A stretch of 37,676 nt of DNA. Origin: Pseudomonadota bacterium (GTDB lineage Bacteria; Pseudomonadota; Gammaproteobacteria; Burkholderiales; Burkholderiaceae). Positions 7,680 through 15,488 of the stretch are shown here, in pieces. The stretch spans positions 1 to 37,676 of the forward strand of contig JAJXUC010000018.1 in NCBI GenBank assembly GCA_021783435.1, read 5' to 3'. The notes beneath the pieces were generated by a model. The model was not told the DNA's origin. It searched no databases and saw only the letters and a list, made by a program, of their open reading frames with translations. Within the stretch, counting starts at the first letter, position 1; every line of letters starts with the position of its first letter. The position numbers and the translations under genes were made by a program.

Positions 7680-8740
7680 CCGCGCAGAAACAAGGAGCTT
7701 GCTCGATACCAGGCCACGGCGTGGCGTATGACGACCAGCAGCAAGGCGCCCGCCGGCAAAGCGAGCAGCACGCCAACGAAGCCGAACAGCTGTCCGAAGG
7801 CCAGGAGCAGGAAGATGACGAGCAGGGGATGCAGGCCGATCTGACCGCCCAGCAGCCGCGGTGTGATGACCATGCTTTCGGCCACCTGCCCGATGCCGTA
7901 GACAACCGCCACGGCCCATAGCGCATAGAAACTCTGAAACTGCAGGGCGCCGGCCAGGAGAGCCAGGAGCAGCCCCAGCCCGAAGCCCACGTACGGAACG
8001 AAGACGGCCAGGCCGGTGAACACGCCGATGGGCAGGGCGAGCTGGAAGCCCGCCAGGGACAAACCGATGGCGTAATACGCGGCAAGGATCAGCATCACGG
8101 AAACCTGGCCGCGCACGTAGCGGCCGAGGATGCTGTCGCATTCGGCAAGGAAGGCCTGCAGGGCCTCGCGCCGGTGCAGCGGCACCAGGCTGAAGCTGCG
8201 CTGCATCAGGCTTTGCCAGTCGAGCAGGAGGTAGAAGGTCAGCACCGGAATGAGGATCAGGTTGCCGACGACGACGATGAGCGTGCTGCCGCCGGTCCTG
8301 GCGGAACTGAGCAGCTGGCCTGCCCAGCGCTGCGGATTGCCGGAGAGCGACTGGGTGAGCATGTGTTTGAGGCTGGTCAGGTCGAACTGGGTCTGCAGGC
8401 CGAGGCGGGCGGCTTGCGCGCTCAGCCAGTTGTTCATGCTGGCCAGCAACAGGGGAATCTGATGTTGCAACTGCGGCAGGGTGCTGCTGAGCACGGACAC
8501 GATGAGACTGCCGATGGCCACCAGCGCCACGCTCAGCAACACGATGGCGATCGTCGCCCCCGCGGGGCGGGGAATGCGCCAGCGCCATAGGCGCTCCACG
8601 GCCGGATGCAGCGCATAGGCCAGGGTCAGGGCGACGAGAAAGGGCATGAGCACCGGGCCGAGCAGGGAAGCGAGCCAGAGCACGGCCAGCAGCAGCGTGA
8701 GCCAGACCAGGCGGATTTTGTTGGCTTCGGAAATTTGCAC
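7676..8740 (-). CDS. AI-2E family transporter (PerM/TqsA type)
   Basis: A 354-residue polytopic membrane protein of the AI-2E exporter family. Features: two N-terminal membrane helices (about 10-28 and 30-48), a third near 64-85, an amphipathic periplasmic segment (SSTLPQLQHQIPLLLASMNN), then helices including LILIPVLTFYLLLDW and the conserved C-terminal VYGIGQVAESMVITPRLLGG and GLHPLLVIFLLLAFGQLFGF. Family members export various substrates; this one's is unknown. The start codon is GTG with a poor ribosome binding site. First gene of the run to folK, divergent from purM, an arrangement common in Burkholderiales. Confidence 0.88.
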   Translation of the reverse strand: MQISEANKIRLVWLTLLLAVLWLASLLGPVLMPFLVALTLAYALHPAVERLWRWRIPRPAGATIAIVLLSVALVAIGSLIVSVLSSTLPQLQHQIPLLLASMNNWLSAQAARLGLQTQFDLTSLKHMLTQSLSGNPQRWAGQLLSSARTGGSTLIVVVGNLILIPVLTFYLLLDWQSLMQRSFSLVPLHRREALQAFLAECDSILGRYVRGQVSVMLILAAYYAIGLSLAGFQLALPIGVFTGLAVFVPYVGFGLGLLLALLAGALQFQSFYALWAVAVVYGIGQVAESMVITPRLLGGQIGLHPLLVIFLLLAFGQLFGFVGVLLALPAGALLLVVIRHAVAWYRASSLFLRG

Positions 8741-8906
8741 GGGGCTGGCGGCTTGCGGAAGGTGCGGGGAGGGTTGCTGGCGGCTCGGGGCGAGGTCCGG
8801 CGCAGTGGTTGGGGATGGCTGCTGCCGTTTCGCCCCCTAGAATGACGCTCTCATTTTATGTGCAGCGCGGGCGCGAGCCCCAGCCAGCCAGCTGCTTACG
8901 TCAACC

Positions 8907-9941
8907 ATGTCCAAAACAAGCCTGACTTATCGTGATGCCGGCGTCGATATCGACGCCGGCGACGCCTTGGTGGATGCCATCAAGCCCCTGGCCGCACGGA
9001 CCATGCGCGAAGGCGTGCTCGCGGGCATCGGCGGTTTCGGCGCGCTGTTCGAGGTGCCCAAGCGTTACCGCGAGCCGGTGCTGGTGTCGGGCACCGACGG
9101 TGTCGGCACCAAGCTGCGCCTGGCCTTCGAGTGGGGACGGCACGACACGGTGGGCATCGATCTGGTGGCCATGAGCGTGAACGACGTGCTGGTGCAAGGG
9201 GCGGAACCCCTGTTTTTTCTGGATTACTTCGCCTGCGGCAAGCTTGAGGTGGGTGTGGCCGCGCAGGTGGTCGGCGGCATCGCCAGGGGCTGCGAACTGG
9301 CCGGCTGCGCCCTGATCGGCGGCGAAACCGCCGAGATGCCCGGCATGTATCCGCCCGGCGAGTACGACTTGGCCGGTTTTTGCGTCGGTGCGGCCGAGAA
9401 AAGCCGCCTGATTTCCGGGCGCAACGTGCAGGCCGGCGACGTGGTGCTCGGCCTGGCCTCCAGTGGTGTGCATTCGAACGGCTATTCCCTGGTGCGCGCG
9501 GTGATCGAGCGGGCCGCAGGGCGCTTGCCAGAGCAGCTCGACGGCCAGCCGTTCCGCGACGCGGTGATGATGCCCACGCGCATTTATTGCAAACCCGTGC
9601 TCGAGCTGCTGCAAACCTGTGACGTGAAGGCCATGGCGCATATCACCGGCGGCGGTCTGGTCGAGAATATTCCGCGCGTGCTGCCCGAGGGCTTGCAGTG
9701 CGTCCTGGAACGCCAGGCATGGCGCCAGCCCGAGGTGTTCGATTGGCTGCAGAAGGCGGGCGGCATACCCGAGCCGGAGATGCTGCGCACCTTCAATTGC
9801 GGCATTGGTTATGTGCTGGTCGTGGCCCCGGCCGAGGCGGATGCCGCGACGCGGCGCCTGTCGGATGCGGGCGAAGCATGCTTGCGCATCGGCACGATTC
9901 GCCCATGCCCAACGGGCGGTCCAGCCGTGAGCGTGGTCTGA
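8907..9941 (+). CDS. purM: Phosphoribosylformylglycinamidine cyclo-ligase
   Basis: PurM (AIR synthetase), 344 residues, closes the imidazole ring in purine synthesis: FGAM plus ATP gives aminoimidazole ribonucleotide. Signatures: [18 protein letters not shown] at the N-terminus, GTDGVGTK (62-69), the active-site [11 protein letters not shown] (138-148) and [15 protein letters not shown]. Length matches E. coli PurM (345). No strong Shine-Dalgarno sequence precedes the ATG. A TAGAAT at 8838-8843 could be a -10 element, but I find no matching -35. Single-gene unit, convergent with the dksA-like gene. Confidence 0.97.
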   Translation: MSKTSLTYRDAGVDIDAGDALVDAIKPLAARTMREGVLAGIGGFGALFEVPKRYREPVLVSGTDGVGTKLRLAFEWGRHDTVGIDLVAMSVNDVLVQGAEPLFFLDYFACGKLEVGVAAQVVGGIARGCELAGCALIGGETAEMPGMYPPGEYDLAGFCVGAAEKSRLISGRNVQAGDVVLGLASSGVHSNGYSLVRAVIERAAGRLPEQLDGQPFRDAVMMPTRIYCKPVLELLQTCDVKAMAHITGGGLVENIPRVLPEGLQCVLERQAWRQPEVFDWLQKAGGIPEPEMLRTFNCGIGYVLVVAPAEADAATRRLSDAGEACLRIGTIRPCPTGGPAVSVV

Positions 9942-9993
9942 GCATCCGGCATATGGGGCCGCTGGGGCGCAGCCGGAAGCGCTACGCCCGCAA

Positions 9994-10365
9994 TCAGCCG
10001 CCGGCGTAGGTTTTTTCGTGGCGCAGCTGGCAGGCCGTACAGCGCAGCGCCGACGGTTCTGCCCGCAGGCGCGCAAGGCCGATGTCTTCGCCGCAATCGA
10101 GGCAGACGCCGTATTGCCCCGTTTCGATGCGCTGCAGCGCGAGGTCGATGCGCTGCAGTTCGGACGCATCGCGCAGGGTCTGGGCCATGTCCACGGCATC
10201 CATGGCATCGGTGGCCGCTTCGTCGCCCGCCTCGCTGCGATGGGTCGATAGGGTCATGGTGCCGTCCTCGGCACGGGTCTCGTCGCGCAACTCGGCCAGG
10301 ACTTCGCCGCGGCGTTGCCGCAGGGCCTGCTCCAGGCGATGTTGTTGCTCCAGGGTCAACGGCAT
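9994..10365 (-). CDS. Short DksA/TraR-family zinc-finger regulator
   Basis: A 123-residue DksA/TraR-type protein that would act in the RNA polymerase secondary channel. The C-terminal zinc finger is intact (Cys88, Cys91, Cys109, Cys112; spacing CX2C-X17-CX2C), and a DxxDxA tip motif is present as DAVDMA (56-61), followed by helix LRDASELQRIDLALQRIE. The tip-to-finger helix is about 10 residues shorter than in E. coli DksA. I set the start at 10365 because GGAGG lies 5 nt upstream; longer in-frame starts exist up to 10458. Downstream of murJ. A secondary DksA paralogue is most likely. Confidence 0.82.
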   Translation of the reverse strand: MPLTLEQQHRLEQALRQRRGEVLAELRDETRAEDGTMTLSTHRSEAGDEAATDAMDAVDMAQTLRDASELQRIDLALQRIETGQYGVCLDCGEDIGLARLRAEPSALRCTACQLRHEKTYAGG

Positions 10366-10462
10366 GTCGGCCTCCATCGATGGGCTTGATCCAGGCCGCC
10401 CATTGTGCCCCTCGCCGGCAAGTCCGCCTTGATCTGCGGCAAGCCGGCTGTGGACCACGCGG

Positions 10463-12010
10463 CTACTCCCGGCGCAGGAAATCTCCAGGCCGCATGCCGG
10501 TGAGGGCGAGGGATGAGAAATAGGCCGCCGCCGCCGCGGCCATCAAGCCGAAGGCCATGCCCAGGCGTTTCCAGTGACCGAAGGGCCCGGTCCAGTCGTC
10601 CCATGGAAAATGGCCGGCGCCCCAGGACAGGATGAGCGCCAGCGGTATCTGCGCCAGCACGACCTTGGCGGCGAATGCCGCCCACCCCGGCTCGGGCTTG
10701 TAGCTGCCGCGTTTGCGCAGGCCACGAAACAGCAGTGCGGCGTTCAGCAGCGCGCCGCAGGAAATGGCCAGCGCCAGCCCCGCATGGGCCAGCCAGGGCA
10801 CGAAGGCGAGGTTCATCAACTGGGTTCCGGCCAGCACGACGATGGCGAGTTTCACCGGTGTGCGCACATCGCGTTTGGCATAGAAACCCGGGGCCAGAAT
10901 CTTGACGCCGATCAGGCCGATCAGGCCGAGGCCGTAGGCGCGTAGTGCCGTGGTGGTCTGGTCCACATCGAAGGCGTTGAAATGGCCGTAGTTGAACAGG
11001 ATGGCGATCAGCGGTTTGGCGAACACACCAAGGGCCACGGCACAGGGAAGCGCAAGCAGCAGCGTCAGGCGCAGGCCCCAGTCCAGCAGCTGGCTGTAGC
11101 TGCGCGCGTCGTCAGCGGCGTGGGCGCGTGAAAGGCTGGGCAGCAGCACGGAGCCGAGGGCCACGCCGAGCAATGCCGTCGGGAATTCCATGAGCCGGTC
11201 GGCATAGGCCAGCCACGACACGCTGCCGGGCTGCAGATGCGAGGCAATCTGGGTGTTGATGACCAGAGAGACCTGCGCCACCGATACCGCCATGCTGGCT
11301 GGCAGCATCTGCCTGACCACGCGCTTGACTCCCGGCGAGCGCCAGGCCGCGAGAAAATTCATATGGATGCGCGGCAACACGGCATGGCGTTTGAGCGCCG
11401 GCCATTGCAGCGCCAGTTGCAGCACGCCGCCGACCATCACGCCCACGGCCAGCGCGTAGACGGGCGGGTGCATGACCCGGTGCAGAAGAATCGCCGCGGC
11501 GATCACGCATAGATTGAGCAGGGCCGGAGTCAGCGAGGGGATGGTGAAATGCTTCCAGGTGTTCAGGATGCCGGCCGACAGGGCGACCAGCGAGATGAGG
11601 CCGGCGTAGGGAAACATCAGGCGCGTCATCCACACCGCGGCGTCGAACGCTGCCGGATGTAGGCCCGATGCGGTGAGAAACACCAGCACCGGTGCGATCA
11701 GCACGCCGCCCAGGCTCACCGCAGCCAGGATCCAGGCCAGCGACGTGGCGACGTCATCGATCAATTTGCGGTTTGCAGTCTCGGAGTCCTGGGACCGCGA
11801 CTGGGCGAGGATGGGGATGAAGGCCTGCGAGAAGGCGCCCTCGGCGAACAGGCGGCGCAGCAGATTGGGCAGGCGGAACGCGACGTTGAAGGCATCCGTC
11901 CAGGCGCTGGCACCGAAATACCGTGCCACCAGAACCTCGCGCAGCAGGCCGGTGATGCGGGAAACGAGGGTGAGCAGGGAAACGGTATAGGCGGCCTTGA
12001 GCAGATTCAC
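10463..12010 (-). CDS. murJ: Lipid II flippase MurJ
   Basis: MurJ (MviN), 515 residues, flips lipid II across the inner membrane for peptidoglycan synthesis; MOP superfamily. The N-terminus NLLKAAYTVSLLTLVSRITG and the charged REVLVARYFGASAWTDAF segment are hallmark MurJ sequence, followed by RLPNLLRRLFAEGAFSQAF; the rest is a series of about 14 hydrophobic helices. The start is GTG at 12010, which fits the family N-terminus exactly. There is no ribosome binding site, and a TATAAT ends 7 nt upstream, so the mRNA may be leaderless. Divergent from rpsT, 98 bp apart. Confidence 0.95.
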   Translation of the reverse strand: MNLLKAAYTVSLLTLVSRITGLLREVLVARYFGASAWTDAFNVAFRLPNLLRRLFAEGAFSQAFIPILAQSRSQDSETANRKLIDDVATSLAWILAAVSLGGVLIAPVLVFLTASGLHPAAFDAAVWMTRLMFPYAGLISLVALSAGILNTWKHFTIPSLTPALLNLCVIAAAILLHRVMHPPVYALAVGVMVGGVLQLALQWPALKRHAVLPRIHMNFLAAWRSPGVKRVVRQMLPASMAVSVAQVSLVINTQIASHLQPGSVSWLAYADRLMEFPTALLGVALGSVLLPSLSRAHAADDARSYSQLLDWGLRLTLLLALPCAVALGVFAKPLIAILFNYGHFNAFDVDQTTTALRAYGLGLIGLIGVKILAPGFYAKRDVRTPVKLAIVVLAGTQLMNLAFVPWLAHAGLALAISCGALLNAALLFRGLRKRGSYKPEPGWAAFAAKVVLAQIPLALILSWGAGHFPWDDWTGPFGHWKRLGMAFGLMAAAAAAYFSSLALTGMRPGDFLRRE

Positions 12011-12017
12011 CGCGGCG

Positions 12018-12023
12018 ATTATA
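12018..12023 (-). promoter_or_regulatory. Candidate -10 box for murJ
   Basis: A perfect TATAAT on the minus strand with only 7 nt between it and the murJ GTG. A transcript from this element would start at or next to the start codon. I see no strong -35 hexamer. Confidence 0.5.
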
Positions 12024-12044
12024 GGCAGGTCGGAACCAGGTTCT

Positions 12045-12072
12045 TTGGGAATGAGCCGCGGCCAGGTATAAT
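12045..12072 (+). promoter_or_regulatory. Promoter of rpsT
   Basis: TTGGGA (12045-12050), a 16-bp spacer, and a perfect TATAAT (12067-12072). Transcription would start near 12079, giving a leader of about 30 nt that contains a GAGGA ribosome binding site (12096-12100), 8 nt before the rpsT ATG. Confidence 0.75.
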
Positions 12073-12108
12073 GGCCGGCTTTCCAAACGAATTTCGAGGA
12101 CTTCCTTC

Positions 12109-12405
12109 ATGGCGACATCCGCGCAAGCGAAAAAGAAGAGCGTCCGCACGCCCTCCGGGCGCAAGCGCGCGCGTCAGGACATCAAGCTCAATGCAGCCAA
12201 CGCAGCCATGCGTTCGCGCTTTCGTACCGCTGTCAAGTCGGTGCGCAAGGCCATTGCCGCAGGCGACAAGGACAAGGCCGCCGAAGCCTACAAGGCAGCG
12301 GTTCCCGTTCTGGACTCCATTGCACGCAAGGGTCTTTTCCACCCGAACAAGGCTGCGCGCGACAAGAGCCGCTTGAACGCAGCGCTCAAGGGCATGACGG
12401 CCTGA
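12109..12405 (+). CDS. rpsT: 30S ribosomal protein S20
   Basis: Ribosomal protein S20, 98 residues, a basic helical primary binder of 16S rRNA. Core sequence: [20 protein letters not shown], then [19 protein letters not shown], and a C-terminal [20 protein letters not shown]. The N-terminus ([15 protein letters not shown]) is longer than in E. coli S20 (87 residues). Own promoter upstream and a strong terminator downstream show a monocistronic unit. Confidence 0.97.
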   Translation: MATSAQAKKKSVRTPSGRKRARQDIKLNAANAAMRSRFRTAVKSVRKAIAAGDKDKAAEAYKAAVPVLDSIARKGLFHPNKAARDKSRLNAALKGMTA

Positions 12406-12473
12406 CGACAAGCGCCTAACACGGCAAGCCCAATGGCCGCTTGAACCGAAGCTGCCGGTGTTTGCAGGATCTC

Positions 12474-12524
12474 GGCCCAGCAAAAAGCCCGCAAGGCGTA
12501 ACCCTGCGGGCTTTTTGCTGGGCC
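12474..12524 (+). terminator. Bidirectional terminator between rpsT and the DUF3579 gene
   Basis: A perfect 20-bp inverted repeat (12474-12493 and 12505-12524) with an 11-nt loop. The arms contain AAAAA and TTTTT, so each strand gives a GC stem followed by a T run. It ends rpsT on the plus strand and the DUF3579 gene (stop at 12534) on the minus strand. Confidence 0.92.
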
Positions 12525-12533
12525 TTTGCCGTA

Positions 12534-12920
12534 TCAGGCGGCTGCGGCCAAGTTGGGCAGGGTGTCTTGCTGGGCTTGTTCGTCCTTGTCCGCGCTTCCT
12601 TCCAGCAGGCAGGCGTGCTCGACCTGCAGATTGTTGTCTTTCGCGAAATTCATCAGGAAATCGAATGCCATGCACTCGATCTCGCGCAGAGTTTCGCTGA
12701 CAACGAGACAGCGCACGCCATTGAGCGTGGTCGGCAGGCAGAACGGCGAAAAACCAAGGTGGGGCTCGGGCGCGGGGCAGTCCGGGTGGCGGAACTGGGT
12801 CATCAGGCCTGCCAGCCGCTCGGCCCAGTCGCTGGGACGGAAGGTTTTGCCTTCATGGGTGACCCCCATGATGAAGATTTCACGGGGTTTGACCAGCATC
12901 ATCGGGGCAAGGGGTTTCAT
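12534..12920 (-). CDS. DUF3579 protein
   Basis: A 128-residue protein of the betaproteobacterial DUF3579 family, function unknown. Conserved parts are VKPREIFIMGVTHEGKTFRP, SDWAERLAGLM, and a C-terminal IECMAFDFLMNFAKDNNLQV. The exact start is uncertain: ATG codons at 12920, 12902 and 12899 all fit and none has a good ribosome binding site. No membrane segment or signal peptide. The rpsT-DUF3579-argD order is one I associate with Burkholderiales. A perfect 27-bp palindrome covers its putative promoter, so it may be controlled by a repressor. No catalytic motif was recognised. Confidence 0.8.
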   Translation of the reverse strand: MKPLAPMMLVKPREIFIMGVTHEGKTFRPSDWAERLAGLMTQFRHPDCPAPEPHLGFSPFCLPTTLNGVRCLVVSETLREIECMAFDFLMNFAKDNNLQVEHACLLEGSADKDEQAQQDTLPNLAAAA

Positions 12921-12953
12921 GGCGGGGATCGGCAAGTCGTTAGGGTTATCCCG

Positions 12954-12982
12954 ATGATACGGTATTTGTTGCGACGCAACAA
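12954..12982 (-). promoter_or_regulatory. Candidate promoter of the DUF3579 gene
   Basis: On the minus strand, TTGTTG (12982-12977), a 17-bp spacer and TATCAT (12959-12954). The leader to the ATG at 12920 would be about 27 nt. The -35 and most of the spacer lie inside the 27-bp palindrome. Confidence 0.45.
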
Positions 12983-12987
12983 ATACC
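12961..12987. promoter_or_regulatory. Perfect 27-bp palindrome, probable operator
   Basis: A 12-bp arm (GGTATTTGTTGC) and its exact reverse complement, separated by GAC. The core TGTTGC-GAC-GCAA fits the pattern TG-N-TGC-N3-GCAA that I recall for PhbF/PhaR, the polyhydroxybutyrate regulator of betaproteobacteria. Its position over a -35 and spacer suggests repression of the DUF3579 gene; the argD promoter lies about 73 bp away on the other side. Confidence 0.6.
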
Positions 12988-13059
12988 CCACGCATGATGG
13001 GGCAGCGTGTCAACTTGTATCGCTGCCTGCGGCCAGGTTTTGCGACATGAGATCCCGCC

Positions 13060-13087
13060 CTGAAACGGTCTAACGGCTTCATATAAT
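13060..13087 (+). promoter_or_regulatory. Promoter of argD
   Basis: CTGAAA (13060-13065), a 16-bp spacer, and a perfect TATAAT (13082-13087). Transcription should begin near 13094-13096, directly ahead of the leader hairpin. I find no ArgR-type box. Confidence 0.6.
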
Positions 13088-13097
13088 GTCGGTCCAA

Positions 13098-13145
13098 GCC
13101 TGCGCACGCCATCGAACACGCGATGCCGCAGGCTGTTGTTTTTTG
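13098..13145 (+). terminator. Terminator-like hairpin in the argD leader
   Basis: GCCTGCG (13098-13104) pairs with CGCAGGC (13127-13133), and inside it CATCG (13110-13114) pairs with CGATG (13121-13125). A T-rich run TGTTGTTTTTTG (13134-13145) follows at once. The argD ribosome binding site AGGAG (13151-13155) is just downstream. No plus-strand gene lies upstream that needs this terminator, because rpsT ends at 12524. It is therefore best read as an attenuator or a short 5' RNA. Confidence 0.6.
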
Positions 13146-13161
13146 TCCTCAGGAGATATCC

Positions 13162-14352
13162 ATGTCCGGCCATCTGATGAATACCTATGCGCGTCAGCCA
13201 TTGGCGCTGACGCACGGCCAGGGCGCCTGGGTCTGGGGCAGCGACGGCAAGCGCTATCTCGACGGCCTGAGCGGCATCGCCGTGAACACGGTGGGGCACG
13301 CCCACCCGCGCCTCGTCGCGGCGCTGAGCGACCAGATCGGCAAGCTCATCCACACCTCGAATGTGTACGAGATTCCCTTGCAGGAGCAGTTGGCGGATCG
13401 CCTGTGCGAGATCGCGGGTGCCGATCGGGCATTTTTTTGCAACTCCGGGCTGGAGGCGAACGAGGCGGCGATCAAGCTGGCGCGCCTGTGGGGGCACAAG
13501 CGCGGAATCGAGCGCCCCGAGATCATCGTCTACGAGCGGGCCTTTCATGGGCGCTCGCTGGCAACCTTGTCGGCAACGGGCAATCCCAAGGTGCAAAAAG
13601 GATTCGAGCCTTTGGTCGAAGGCTTCGTGCGTGTGCCGCTGAACGACGAAGGGGCGATCCGCCAGGCCATCGAACGCCATCCGGGGGTCGCCGCGGTGTT
13701 CATCGAGGCCATTCAGGGCGAGGGCGGCATCAACCCCGCGCAGATCGACTACCTGCGTTTCCTGCGCCGTGTTTGCGACGAACAGGGCTGGTTGTTGATG
13801 ATCGATGAGGTGCAGTGCGGTACCGGACGCACCGGCAAATGGTTCGCGCATCAATGGGCCGACGTGAAGCCTGACGTGATTGCCATGGCCAAGGGGCTGG
13901 CATCGGGCGTGCCCATCGGCGCCTTGCTGGCTTATGGCGAGGCCGCCACGACCTTTGGCCCCGGCCAGCACGGCACGACCTTCGGGGGCAACCCACTGGC
14001 TTGCAGGGCGGCGCTGGAGACACTGTCCATCATCGAGGAAGAAGGCTTGATGGACAACGCCCGGCGCATCGGGTCCTGGATGCTGGAACAACTGCGCCAG
14101 CGTCTTGGCGGGCAACCCGGGCTGGTCGCGGTGCGGGGGACGGGGTTGATGATTGGAGTCGAGCTGGATCGCCCCTGCGCAGCGCTGGTGGGCCAGGCGC
14201 GCGAGCAAGGCCTGCTGATCAATGTCACGCAGGACTCCGTCATCCGACTCCTGCCGCCGTTGATTTTTCGCCAGGAGGAAGCCGAACTGCTGCTGGCCAT
14301 TCTGGTGCCGCTTGTGGAGCGTTTTCTCGCTGCGGGTCAAATCGCGGCCTGA
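13162..14352 (+). CDS. argD: Acetylornithine aminotransferase
   Basis: ArgD, 396 residues, a class III PLP aminotransferase converting N-acetylglutamate semialdehyde to N-acetylornithine in arginine synthesis; it may also serve as succinyl-diaminopimelate aminotransferase. Signatures: NTYARQPLALTHGQGAWVWG start, NSGLEANEAAIKLAR (94-108), IDEVQCGTGRTG (214-225), the PLP lysine in MAKGLASG (Lys244) and GTTFGGNPLACRAA. The ATG at 13162 has AGGAG 6 nt upstream; an ATG at 13123 lies in the leader hairpin and is unlikely. argF follows after 34 bp, so they form an operon. Confidence 0.95.
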   Translation: MSGHLMNTYARQPLALTHGQGAWVWGSDGKRYLDGLSGIAVNTVGHAHPRLVAALSDQIGKLIHTSNVYEIPLQEQLADRLCEIAGADRAFFCNSGLEANEAAIKLARLWGHKRGIERPEIIVYERAFHGRSLATLSATGNPKVQKGFEPLVEGFVRVPLNDEGAIRQAIERHPGVAAVFIEAIQGEGGINPAQIDYLRFLRRVCDEQGWLLMIDEVQCGTGRTGKWFAHQWADVKPDVIAMAKGLASGVPIGALLAYGEAATTFGPGQHGTTFGGNPLACRAALETLSIIEEEGLMDNARRIGSWMLEQLRQRLGGQPGLVAVRGTGLMIGVELDRPCAALVGQAREQGLLINVTQDSVIRLLPPLIFRQEEAELLLAILVPLVERFLAAGQIAA

Positions 14353-14386
14353 TTCCGTACCGAGACAGCACAAGGGAGATCGAAAC

Positions 14387-15331
14387 ATGCCGCCGACGTC
14401 CAGCCCACGCCACTATCTGCAGTTCAGCGACCTCACGCGCGAGGAGTACGCCTATCTGTTCGCGCGCACCGCGTTGATCAAGGCCAAGTTCAAGCGTTAT
14501 GAAATCCATCAGCCGCTGGTGGATCGCACGCTGGCCATGATTTTCGAGAAGCATTCGACGCGCACGCGGCTGAGTTTCGAGGCCGGCATGCACCAGCTCG
14601 GCGGCGCGGCCATCTACATCAACACGCGCGACTCGCAGCTTGGCCGTGGCGAGCCCATCGAAGATGCGGCCCAGGTGTTTTCGCGCATGGTCGACCTGGT
14701 GATGATCCGCACCTACGGACAGGACATCGTCGAGCGTTTCGCCGCGCATTCCAGGGTGCCGGTGATCAACGGCCTGACCAACGAATTCCACCCTTGCCAG
14801 GTGCTGGCCGACGTCTTCACCTTCATCGAGCACCGCGGCTCGATCGCCGGCAAGACCGTGGCCTGGGTGGGCGATGCCAACAACATGCTCTACACCTGGC
14901 TGCAGGCGGCGGCCATACTCGATTTCAAGGTGCATTTCGCCGGACCCAAGGGGTACGGGGTCGATCTCAACCGCGCCGACTACCCGGTGAGCCCGGCGGA
15001 GCAGGCGCAGCTGCGATGCTTCGACGATCCCTCCGAGGCCTGCGCCGGGGCGCACCTCGTCACGACCGATGTCTGGACCAGCATGGGCTATGAGGCCGAG
15101 AACGCCGCGCGGTTGCAGGCTTTCCAGGGCTATATGGTCAGCCGGACCATGATGCGGCGCGCCGATGCGCAAGCGCTGTTCATGCATTGCCTGCCCGCCC
15201 ACCGTGGCGAGGAGGTCGAGGCTGCCGTCATCGACGGTCCGCAGAGCGTGGTGTGGGACGAGGCCGAGAATCGTCTGCACGTGCAAAAGGCCCTGATGGA
15301 ATTTCTGCTGCTGGGCAAGGTCGAGGCTTGA
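14387..15331 (+). CDS. argF: Ornithine carbamoyltransferase
   Basis: ArgF, 314 residues, makes citrulline from ornithine and carbamoyl phosphate. The carbamoyl-phosphate loop STRTR is at 57-61, HPCQ at 134-137, and the ornithine-side HCLPAHRGEEV from 266; DVWTSMGYE is also typical and separates it from aspartate carbamoyltransferase. AAGGGAG (14372-14378) precedes the ATG at 14387. Second gene of argD-argF. The argG gene often found next in betaproteobacteria is not here; a membrane protein follows after 157 bp. Confidence 0.96.
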   Translation: MPPTSSPRHYLQFSDLTREEYAYLFARTALIKAKFKRYEIHQPLVDRTLAMIFEKHSTRTRLSFEAGMHQLGGAAIYINTRDSQLGRGEPIEDAAQVFSRMVDLVMIRTYGQDIVERFAAHSRVPVINGLTNEFHPCQVLADVFTFIEHRGSIAGKTVAWVGDANNMLYTWLQAAAILDFKVHFAGPKGYGVDLNRADYPVSPAEQAQLRCFDDPSEACAGAHLVTTDVWTSMGYEAENAARLQAFQGYMVSRTMMRRADAQALFMHCLPAHRGEEVEAAVIDGPQSVVWDEAENRLHVQKALMEFLLLGKVEA

Positions 15332-15488
15332 GTGCCGCTTGCCGCCCAGCAGCCCCCGGCGTGGGTGCAGACATAGCGTGAACAGGCCCTAAGCCAACCT
15401 TAAGCCCGCTGCGCCATCATTCGTCGCGTCCACCAATTCCCGCTGCGCAAGCCCTAACCTGCATGGCGGGGCGACCGCGAGGTGAGCC

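Noticed and set aside
8838..8843. TAGAAT upstream of purM as a promoter
   Set aside because: No acceptable -35 at 16-18 bp, so not listed as a separate feature.
12946..14388. A 480-codon minus-strand open frame opposite argD
   Set aside because: Antisense to argD and no recognisable domain.
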